9,721 nt of DNA from positions 1-9,721 of the forward strand of contig DJML01000125.1 in NCBI GenBank assembly GCA_002436505.1. Direction: 5' to 3'. The stretch comes from Bacteroidetes bacterium UBA6491 (GTDB taxonomy: Bacteria; Bacteroidota; Bacteroidia; NS11-12g; UBA9320). A program made the translations under genes and the position numbers. The notes under the pieces were generated by a model. That model was not told where the DNA came from and did not search any database. It worked only from the letters and a program-made list of their open reading frames with translations. Numbering within the stretch: the first letter of the stretch is position 1; every line of letters starts with the position of its first letter. Below, piece by piece: positions 1 to 5,610 of this stretch.

Positions 1-28
1 CAGAACTCAGAACTCAGAACTCATAACT
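1..28. repeat. Heptamer tandem repeat, four units
   Basis: Three exact copies of CAGAACT stand in tandem (1-7, 8-14, 15-21), followed by one copy with a single mismatch, CATAACT (22-28). The array starts at the window edge, so its true length is unknown. It lies directly beside the tRNA terminator and outside any gene. Short arrays of this kind can change copy number by slippage. I infer no function. Confidence 0.8.
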
Positions 29-58
29 AAAAAGTCCCGCAATCAGACGGGACTTTTT
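29..58 (-). terminator. Rho-independent terminator of tRNA-Gly
   Basis: A perfect 11-base inverted repeat (29-39 with 48-58) encloses an 8-base loop. The core is GTCCCG/CGGGAC and the outer part is A5/T5, so either strand gives a GC-rich hairpin followed by a T-run. On the minus strand it starts only 5 bases past the tRNA 3' end, so it most likely ends the tRNA transcript. The symmetry means it could also stop a plus-strand transcript entering from the left. Confidence 0.85.
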
Positions 59-63
59 GTTCG

Positions 64-136
64 AGCGGAAAACGGGATTCGAACCCGCGACCCTCAGCTT
101 GGGAAGCTGATGCTCTACCAACTGAGCTACTCCCGC
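64..136 (-). tRNA. tRNA-Gly (anticodon CCC)
   Basis: Read on the minus strand, the 73 bases fold as a full cloverleaf: acceptor stem GCGGGAG/TTTCCGC with two G-U pairs, D stem GCTC/GAGC, anticodon stem TCAGC/GCTGA, and T stem GCGGG/CCCGT around TTCGAAT. The seven-base anticodon loop is TTCCCAA, which puts CCC at tRNA positions 34-36 (window 101-103). It decodes the glycine codon GGG. The discriminator base is U, as in bacterial tRNA-Gly. No CCA is encoded, so the 3' end must be added by the CCA-adding enzyme. CCC is the non-essential glycine isoacceptor, since a UCC anticodon can also read GGG by wobble. No other tRNA gene is adjacent within the window. Confidence 0.95.
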
Positions 137-247
137 TTTGCTAACAAATTTCGCATTTAAAGCAATACAATGCGACAATCAATGATGGTTTTGTTCAAGG
201 TGCCAAAAAACACTCTTTCTTCGGTATCCTCATAAACTTTTGCGGGT

Positions 248-255
248 TAAATTTG
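248..255 (+). promoter_or_regulatory. Putative -7 promoter element for the lipocalin gene
   Basis: TAAATTTG is an exact match to the Bacteroidota -7 consensus TAnnTTTG. It lies 54 bases before the lipocalin ATG, which would leave a leader of roughly 45-50 bases. I do not see a good TTG-type -33 element at the usual 19-21 base spacing, so this call rests on the -7 match and position alone. Confidence 0.4.
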
Positions 256-309
256 TTTTACATAGTGCATTTTTCATCGAACGTTGTTCTTTAAAATCAT
301 TTCAAAGTT

Positions 310-834
310 ATGAAGTCCAGATCCATGAAATTAATTGGTCTTATGATGATCCTCTCCATCTTTTCTTGCAGTAAAAAAGAGTTGGCCACCGTTGATACGC
401 TGGACATTGACCGGTATGCCGGGGTGTGGCACGAAATTGCCAAACTACCCAACAGTTTTGAGAAAAACCTGACGTGTGTCTCAGCGACCTATACCGTTAA
501 GGACAACGGGAAGATCAGCGTGCTTAACAAAGGGTATAACATCTTGTCGAAAAAAATGGAAGAAATTTCAGGAAGCGCTGCCGTTCCCAACAAGAATAAA
601 CCCGGGGAATTAAAGGTGACCTTTTTCTGGCCCTTTGCAGGGGACTATTTTGTGCTGGACATCGATGAGAACTATGAGTCGGTCCTGATCGGTTCGCCGT
701 CAAGAAAGTATCTGTGGATCCTGGCCCGGGACAAAAAGATAAGCACCGACCGGATCGAAGCACTTTTAGATAAAGCCAGAGAACTTTCTTTTGATGTATC
801 TAAAGTGGAGATGACCGTACAGGATTGTGACTAG
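310..834 (+). CDS. blc: Blc-type outer-membrane lipocalin (lipoprotein)
   Basis: This 174-residue protein matches bacterial lipocalin Blc closely in length (E. coli Blc is about 177 residues). Residues 1-19 form a lipoprotein signal peptide ending in a lipobox-like IFSC, so Cys20 would be acylated. The lipocalin signature G-x-W is at Gly38-Val39-Trp40, just after the start of the first strand (Asp-Arg-Tyr-Ala-Gly-Val-Trp). The second family block, Tyr-Leu-Trp-Ile-Leu-Ala-Arg, follows near residue 135. Cys56 and Cys173 are placed like the conserved lipocalin disulfide joining strand B to the C-terminus. Blc proteins are eight-stranded barrels that bind fatty acids or lysophospholipids in the envelope and are often stress-induced; that role is inferred from the family. 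An in-frame ATG at 325 (residue 6) is an equally plausible start, and no Shine-Dalgarno helps to choose. The gene stands alone and ends 3 bases from the stop of the decayed gene on the opposite strand. Confidence 0.9.
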   Translation: MKSRSMKLIGLMMILSIFSCSKKELATVDTLDIDRYAGVWHEIAKLPNSFEKNLTCVSATYTVKDNGKISVLNKGYNILSKKMEEISGSAAVPNKNKPGELKVTFFWPFAGDYFVLDIDENYESVLIGSPSRKYLWILARDKKISTDRIEALLDKARELSFDVSKVEMTVQDCD

Positions 835-837
835 CAT

Positions 838-1275
838 TTAACATGTCATGGATAATGTATCTGTATCTGCCGCAATAATGGTCATATCCTGAATCCTGAA
901 ATGAGAGGCACTATCGCCATAAAGGGCCACAATTCATGAAAAGGCATCCGTTCCCTCAGGGTTCTTAATGGAGCGAATGATGTGTGTAGCTCTCACTTCA
1001 CTGGTCTTTGACCACCCCAAGTCTGTAACATACCCACCCTCAAGGGTAATTCCACTTTTGATTTCAATGGGATCATCAATATAAAAGGTGTCGTTGGAAA
1101 AGCGAATCCGATCCCCGCTGTCTGCAATAGATAAAGCAAATTGAAGATTGGACGGATCATTCATTTCTCCTAAACCGGTGCCTGGGGTAACATAAAGTAC
1201 GTTGCATTGCGCCCTTGTAAAGTTGGATTGTCTAAAACACCAGCAAAATGGTAAGTAAAGACCTTATTTTTTCAT
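838..1275 (-). pseudogene. Decayed N-terminal fragment of a secreted beta-helix protein
   Basis: Minus strand. An ATG at 1275-1273 starts ATG AAA AAA TAA, a stop at codon 4. Adding one A to the six-A run (1267-1272) instead opens a signal peptide beginning MKKIRSLLTILLVF. Removing one T from the four-base run at 1234-1237 then joins that peptide to the frame reading AQCNVLYVTPGTGLG and onward. That frame runs on through ALSIADSGDRIRF and ITLEGGY, patterns typical of the first coils of pectate-lyase-like right-handed beta-helix proteins of Bacteroidota. It hits TGA at 934-936, but helix-like sequence (IVALYGDSASHFRIQDMTII) continues in frame for 31 codons to TAA at 838-840. Intact relatives should run for several hundred residues, so the 3' part is deleted up to the lipocalin gene. 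The continuous piece 934-1164 alone could be mistaken for a small gene. I infer two indels, one nonsense change and a 3' deletion. The family assignment is by pattern only. Confidence 0.75.
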
Positions 1276-1434
1276 TGTAAATTTTGATTGGGTAATTGGA
1301 TGGATGGTTTGTTGACAGGTAGGTTGGTTTGCTGGTATAACAAGTCAATAATAAAAAACACGTCGTTGAGAACAACGTAAAAAACATTGATCCTGCCTTC
1401 ACTAATGTATAAAATTTGCTGACATCTTACCCTT
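1276..1434. other. Gap upstream of the decayed gene and the glycosyltransferase
   Basis: This is a divergent intergenic stretch that should hold promoters in both directions. It contains a TGG-rich, loosely repetitive patch (about 1290-1335). TTGACA at 1312-1317 is followed 18 bases later by TATAAC, which resembles an enterobacterial sigma-70 promoter, but that is not the usual Bacteroidota signal. No gene with coding character was seen on either strand. Confidence 0.5.
1387..1418 (+). promoter_or_regulatory. Possible promoter of the glycosyltransferase gene
   Basis: A TTG at 1387-1389 stands about 20 bases before TATAAAATTTG (1408-1418). This resembles the Bacteroidota -33/-7 pair (TTG, then TAnnTTTG), but the spacing between TA and TTTG is not exact. 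A transcript starting near 1425 would suit a start codon at 1474 better than one at 1435. Confidence 0.25.
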
Positions 1435-1473
1435 TTGTCATTTGAGAATGAGGCTCTGACTGACCTCAGGAAC

Positions 1474-3048
1474 ATGGTAAGATCATTTACACACAGGTTA
1501 ACATTACACAATACTCCTTACTTTCATTATCTTTCAGCACACTCAGTGTTGCCCCATAAAAAAATATCAATTGCAGGAACGCTGCGGGTTGCAGGTTTTG
1601 CATTGGTTTGTATCATTTACTTCGGTGCGCTGTTATTGACTATCAAATTGACCGAAAGACCCACCGTTTCATTTGATGAAGCCGGACAATTTCTTATTGC
1701 TAAAGGGAAATACCATTACTGCGACTGGGACATGCCTGAAGGGGGAGTGGAAGAGGTGTTGTACTACAATGCAAGATACAATCTCGATCCCGGTGGATAC
1801 AGCGTTTTCCTTCATTTCTGGACCAGGGCGTATGACTTGCCTTTCTGGATCAAACTGCCGTCAGCGGTCTTTCTGTGGCTTGCGTCCTTGTTGATCGTCG
1901 GCTATATGAAAAAGCGTTCCACCGGCACGTTGTTGGCGCTTAGTGCCGGACTTCTCCCGCTCCTGATCACCCCGGTCTTTACGCTGGCCATGCAGATCCG
2001 TGCCTATGGGTTGGAATTGCTGGGAGTCGTTCTATGCCTCTTTTTTCTTGGTGCCACCAGGGAAAAACACCGATCAGTTTTCTACCTAATGTGGGGCCTT
2101 TTATTTGCAGTTCTATGCACCTCACGATATGCTGCAGTGATGACCACTGTTATCACTTTGTTTCTCATTTTCAGGAGATCCGGATTCAGGACCGGAACAA
2201 GCTTCGTTGAAAGATCAATGCTTATCCTGCCCGTACTGTTGAGCATTGCCGGCATTTGGTTCTTTACTTTTTCGGTTCAGAACAGTTCCTTTCAAACACG
2301 TGCGAACGGCCCTTACCTGAGTGATGAACCATCACTTCTTATCACCTCCTTTTATAACGTTCTTCTTCTCCTTTCTTTGGCAGCTCTTGTTTTTATTTTA
2401 CTCCGTCCCGTGAATAAAAAATTAACTCCCTTTCATGATCTTTTCAGGTTGTCGCTACTCGTGAATTCAGCATTCATCATTCTGTCCTTCCTGGGACTGC
2501 ACCCCTGGTCTGTAAATGACCAGCACATCGTTTCCGGGGTGTTGCTGATGGCCCTTTCGTTGACGGCTATTGCATTTGTTTATCTGAGAACATTGTTCCC
2601 AAAAAGTAGATCAACTGTGCTTACTCTAGGAGTTCCATTGCTTCTGCTGGCAATCATTTACCTGCGGAGGGACGCAATCTACGCACCTTTTCACCAAAAG
2701 GACATCTACCATGAATTGGTTGCAACAGATTTTGAACAATACCACAAAGTATTTGTCGGTTTTGAGCTCGCAGCGGTGTTTAACTACCATTACAACTATG
2801 GGGTATTAATAAATGAACTGCCTTCAGATTTTAAAAGTAAATTCCATTTCGACAAAGGAATCGAACACCGGAACAAACCCGTGAAGCAGATCTATCAAAC
2901 AATACAGGAGAGGAGAGGAAACCTGAATTCAATTATCGATGAAGGATACGATCTTCGGATCAGCAATCCATGGACCTATGTGTCCGATGAAACCGACCGG
3001 TGGATATTAAAGGAAGACAGCAGGTTTCTTTATGTCCCACTGAAATAG
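1474..3048 (+). CDS. GT-C-type membrane glycosyltransferase (PMT/ArnT-like, GT39 class)
   Basis: From the ATG at 1474 the product has 524 residues. It is a polytopic membrane protein with about ten or eleven hydrophobic segments and a soluble tail of roughly 120 residues. After the first membrane segment comes Ser-Phe-Asp-Glu (Asp68-Glu69), placed like the catalytic acidic motif in the first outer loop of GT-C enzymes. It is followed by a Pro-Gly-Gly-Tyr-Ser-x-Phe-Leu-His-Phe-Trp stretch and an Arg-Ala-Tyr at the start of a later helix, both common in PMT_2/ArnT-like proteins. Such enzymes move a sugar from a polyprenyl-phosphate carrier onto lipid, protein or glycan on the periplasmic side; the substrate here is unknown. 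The frame is open back to a TTG at 1435, which would add 13 residues. Another start could lie later, at GTG or TTG near 1548, just before the basic stretch preceding the first helix. No glycan-synthesis neighbours are present, so it looks like an orphan transferase. Confidence 0.75.
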   Translation: MVRSFTHRLTLHNTPYFHYLSAHSVLPHKKISIAGTLRVAGFALVCIIYFGALLLTIKLTERPTVSFDEAGQFLIAKGKYHYCDWDMPEGGVEEVLYYNARYNLDPGGYSVFLHFWTRAYDLPFWIKLPSAVFLWLASLLIVGYMKKRSTGTLLALSAGLLPLLITPVFTLAMQIRAYGLELLGVVLCLFFLGATREKHRSVFYLMWGLLFAVLCTSRYAAVMTTVITLFLIFRRSGFRTGTSFVERSMLILPVLLSIAGIWFFTFSVQNSSFQTRANGPYLSDEPSLLITSFYNVLLLLSLAALVFILLRPVNKKLTPFHDLFRLSLLVNSAFIILSFLGLHPWSVNDQHIVSGVLLMALSLTAIAFVYLRTLFPKSRSTVLTLGVPLLLLAIIYLRRDAIYAPFHQKDIYHELVATDFEQYHKVFVGFELAAVFNYHYNYGVLINELPSDFKSKFHFDKGIEHRNKPVKQIYQTIQERRGNLNSIIDEGYDLRISNPWTYVSDETDRWILKEDSRFLYVPLK

Positions 3049-3483
3049 TGGCATTTCCTTATGCTCAACCGATAAATTACTCAATTTTTCTCCTGTGAAC
3101 TGCTTGTGACTCATTCCCTTGGTGAATTCTTAGTCGAATGTTTCCGCTGGAAATGTGCAGTTTCCTCCTGGATGAGGTTCATAGAGATCATGGCCATTTG
3201 ATTCCTAATGACACCTATTCTCACCCCCGTCACCCCCCAAAACGAAGTTCGTGATTCCGTTCTTTAGTTACAATACCTAAATATAGCTGCTCAGGCCGAA
3301 AAAAGCTACAAAGACGAAAACCAACCATTTTGTTATTGGGCTGTTTCAAGCCATGACCGATTGTATCTGTGTTGAATAATGCGTAACTTATGGTTTGGGG
3401 GGACAGTGGATTTACCCCAAGGCATCCGACCGTCTGCTGAACTCCTGAATCAGGGCTTTGTTCTGTTCATCATTTTAACCATG

Positions 3484-3505
3484 AAAATCAACTAAAAATC
3501 AACTA
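3484..3505. repeat. Two tandem copies of an 11-base repeat
   Basis: AAAATCAACTA occurs twice head to tail (3484-3494 and 3495-3505), exactly. It lies in the long gap, about 160 bases before the start of the outer-membrane protein gene. It could be a slippage duplication or a paired protein-binding site; the sequence does not tell which. Confidence 0.6.
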
Positions 3506-3589
3506 AATTCAAACAGATCCCTTTTTTCAGTTATCATGAGATCGCAAAAATGATCATGCGCGTTTTCATCAAGCAATGGGCTGATCTTT

Positions 3590-3597
3590 TACATTTG
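3590..3597 (+). promoter_or_regulatory. Putative -7 promoter element before the barrel protein gene
   Basis: TACATTTG is an exact TAnnTTTG match, 67 bases before the ATG at 3665. The upstream -33 position has only a T-rich stretch (3563-3566) at slightly long spacing. TATAATTTCG at 3649-3658 is a second, weaker candidate, but it lies almost on top of the start codon. Confidence 0.35.
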
Positions 3598-3664
3598 AGG
3601 CTAGCAACAGAAATGTATTTTTATTGGTCTTATTCTGAAATAATTTGTTATAATTTCGTTCTGC

Positions 3665-4564
3665 ATGAACAAGTATATTCTCCTCCTGTTGGTATCGGCA
3701 TTATTTACATCTCAGCATTCTTATGGTCAGTGGTATGGTGAGCAATGGTTGAAGGTAACCAGCGTTCAGATAAATACAGGATTCATGTCGCTCAGTCTCA
3801 ACAGAGGGAATAAGGGAGAGAAGGAGGATTTTGAAAAGCTAATGCCTGATTCTGAGATTTTGACCTCCGATTTTACAGGTTTCAGAAAAGACGACTATTA
3901 CTACTTTGATCCGAGAACTGTGTTCAACGTTCTGTTAGGGATGCAATTCTTTGATAGAGAATATGGTTACAAAAGGAATCCTGAGCTTAGAATTGGTTTA
4001 AATTATTTTTCGGGTTTTGTTTTGAATGGCTACTGGGACAAAGAAGATCGGATGGTCATTGATACGCTCAACTCTCCCAGAACAGGCCGCTCATATTTCA
4101 TAGATTCGGTAACCAGTTCGAGCTTCAACATGGAACACTGGATGGAAGACATCCATCTTGATGTTTCAGTGATCTTCAGGACCAATTCGGAGGATCGCTG
4201 GACACTGTTCGCTGGATTTGGTATTACGGCCGGCAGGTCCATTTTATCAGAGACGGAAATATCATTCCAGGAAAATGGCTATATCGAAACACGATCTACA
4301 GAAGGCACTATATTGCAAAGAGATTATACCGGGGGATCGAGCACCTACAAGTTTGAAAGAAGAACCCAGATCAACAACTGGGGATGTTCGGCGTATGTCC
4401 CTTTGGGGGTTGATTTCAGAATAGGTAAAAGACGAGAGAATCTGAAACACATGCACTTATGTTATGAGATCAGGCCTACCCTACAGTACTTGTCATTGCC
4501 CGGATTTGGGACATTGCTAAATTCAGGCGCTCAGCATACGCTTGGTCTGAGGGTTAACTGGTAA
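3665..4564 (+). CDS. Exported protein, probable outer-membrane beta-barrel, family not recognised
   Basis: The 299-residue product begins with a clear Sec signal peptide (Met-Asn-Lys, then a hydrophobic Ile-Leu-Leu-Leu-Leu core) ending near SYGQ at residues 19-22, so cleavage after Gly21 is likely. There are no further membrane helices. The mature part is rich in aromatic and charged residues and has alternating stretches such as LRIGLNYFSGFVL (about 102-114), WTLFAGFGITAG (about 179-190) and a C-terminal LGLRVNW that ends in Trp. Short amphipathic strands and a terminal aromatic residue are typical of outer-membrane barrels in Bacteroidota. I do not recognise a named family and assign no function. 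The gene is monocistronic: a long gap lies upstream and it converges with the CAP lipoprotein gene, whose stop is 23 bases away. The start is set by the signal peptide. Confidence 0.7.
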   Translation: MNKYILLLLVSALFTSQHSYGQWYGEQWLKVTSVQINTGFMSLSLNRGNKGEKEDFEKLMPDSEILTSDFTGFRKDDYYYFDPRTVFNVLLGMQFFDREYGYKRNPELRIGLNYFSGFVLNGYWDKEDRMVIDTLNSPRTGRSYFIDSVTSSSFNMEHWMEDIHLDVSVIFRTNSEDRWTLFAGFGITAGRSILSETEISFQENGYIETRSTEGTILQRDYTGGSSTYKFERRTQINNWGCSAYVPLGVDFRIGKRRENLKHMHLCYEIRPTLQYLSLPGFGTLLNSGAQHTLGLRVNW

Positions 4565-4587
4565 ACAGGGCAACTGACCCTTGCTAA

Positions 4588-5400
4588 CTACTCCCTTCCA
4601 AATACCTGTGTCCAGTAACTTCCTACTCTGGCTGAACCTATTTCCGTTACGTTAGCTGACATAATGTTTTTGCAGTGTGGAGGACTGTTGATCCAGAGAG
4701 TCATAACTGCTTCTTCTGTCAATGATCCAACGGCAACATTCTCAGCCCACCATTTGTAACTATAATTTTGGTCCGCAATTCTATCCGAAGGTGTGCTGCC
4801 ATTTGAAATGCTGGTATGAGCCATGTATTTGTACTGGTCCATATCCTTTGTGTGAACGATCGCAGCATTTTCTAAGCGATCATCCCAATTCAATGGCTGC
4901 ACTGCAGGCATATTTTCTGTGCCGCAGACCCGACTGACCTTACGGGCCTCGTTGATCAGTTCAAGCATCTTTACCCTGTCAAGTTGCTGGTTCTCGTTAA
5001 CAGAGGCCAATACTTTTCCGCTGCTTTCCGAATAGGAAACATCAGTTCCTGCACTTTCTGATCCACGGGCGATCCTGAACTCATAGATCATTCCTTTAGG
5101 CAACCCATCCACTGCAAGAGGCGAAGCTCCCCCCTCATAGTAGTTTCCATCTGGAAGCACTTCCACTGTATATTCACCGGGAGCTGTGCCGAAGTGAACC
5201 TTGCAGTCGGTTTGTGTAACAAACTCTACCTTAGTGATTGACGGCGCCGCACCATTGTCCGATGGCAAAGGATTGTTCTTTTCTCCTGAATCATCCTTAC
5301 AGGAAGAAGCAGCAACGATTAAAAAAAGAATAAGCACTGCCGATGGGTAGCTATTCTTCCCGTTCATACCCATGCCCTGAAACATTACCTTACTTTTCAT
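4588..5400 (-). CDS. CAP/SCP-domain lipoprotein with fibronectin III-like region
   Basis: This 270-residue lipoprotein has a hydrophobic signal segment (about 20-33) ending in the lipobox Ala-Ser-Ser-Cys34. Cys34 is followed by Lys-Asp-Asp, which resembles the Lys-(Asp/Glu)2 lipoprotein export signal that sends lipoproteins to the cell surface in Capnocytophaga and relatives. Residues about 53-133 look like a fibronectin III fold. Residues about 143-269 form a CAP (YkwD-type) domain: His195 in MAHTS, Glu220 in AENVAVG, His242 in SPPHCKNIM and Glu253 in TEIGSA occupy the four conserved cavity positions. Cys159 and Cys243 could form a disulfide. Bacterial CAP proteins are secreted or surface proteins of mostly unknown biochemistry; a wall or adhesion role is inference only. 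An alternative start is ATG at 5385 (Met6); the basic residues before the core do not decide between them. It shares an AT-rich divergent upstream region with the T9SS cargo gene. Confidence 0.88.
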   Translation of the reverse strand: MKSKVMFQGMGMNGKNSYPSAVLILFLIVAASSCKDDSGEKNNPLPSDNGAAPSITKVEFVTQTDCKVHFGTAPGEYTVEVLPDGNYYEGGASPLAVDGLPKGMIYEFRIARGSESAGTDVSYSESSGKVLASVNENQQLDRVKMLELINEARKVSRVCGTENMPAVQPLNWDDRLENAAIVHTKDMDQYKYMAHTSISNGSTPSDRIADQNYSYKWWAENVAVGSLTEEAVMTLWINSPPHCKNIMSANVTEIGSARVGSYWTQVFGRE

Positions 5401-5610
5401 TTATTGAATATTTTATACTTTAAACGATTGTTACGGACGAATATATATAAATTATAAAATCGCACAGGTATAATTAAAGTTCGGGTGATAATTAATATAT
5501 ACACATCTGATCAGGTCATGTTTTGATGGATATTAACCTGACAGTTTATTTTACAGGGCACCCAACCATTATATATTGTTCAACGTATATAGGACAAACA
5601 GTAAAATTCT
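5401..5610. promoter_or_regulatory. Divergent AT-rich promoter region
   Basis: These 210 bases separate the CAP lipoprotein gene (minus) from the T9SS cargo gene (plus), so both promoters should lie here. The left half is very AT-rich; TATATTCG on the minus strand (5445-5438) differs from TAnnTTTG at one base. On the right, TATATTG at 5572-5578 is the best plus-strand candidate. An inverted repeat, TCAGGT (5511-5516) and ACCTGA (5536-5541), sits between them and could be an operator. None of these is strong alone. Confidence 0.4.

Larger units (their letters stand above)
3049..3664. other. 616-base intergenic region with no recognised gene
   Basis: I read all six frames and found no open frame with family resemblance; a 63-codon plus-strand frame (3550-3741) runs into the next gene's signal peptide and is chance. 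Visible structure: C-runs at 3222-3238 (CACCCCCGTCACCCCCC), a TTGGGG/CCCCAA inverted repeat (3395-3400 with 3415-3420), an 11-base direct repeat (3484-3505), and a -7-like element near the right end. A minus-strand open stretch from about 3243 down to about 3119 has no recognisable family. The region may hold decayed coding sequence or an unannotated RNA, but nothing here proves either. Confidence 0.5.

Noticed and set aside
934..1164. A 76-codon minus-strand frame as an intact small gene
   Set aside because: Its homology-like pattern continues on both sides, upstream without a start codon and downstream past its TGA, so it is the middle of a broken longer gene.
1312..1341. TTGACA, 18 bases, TATAAC as a sigma-70 promoter
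   Set aside because: Bacteroidota housekeeping promoters use a different consensus, and the site lies in a repetitive TGG-rich patch, so the match is probably chance.
3222..3238. C-runs (G-runs on the minus strand) as a G-quadruplex
   Set aside because: Only two long G-runs are present nearby; a standard intramolecular quadruplex needs four.
3550..3741. A 63-codon plus-strand frame overlapping the barrel gene start
   Set aside because: It overlaps the well-supported signal peptide of the gene at 3665 in another frame and shows no domain or export signal of its own.
4565..4587. AGGG/CCCT hairpin as a terminator between the convergent barrel and CAP genes
   Set aside because: The stem is only four base pairs and no T-run follows on either strand.
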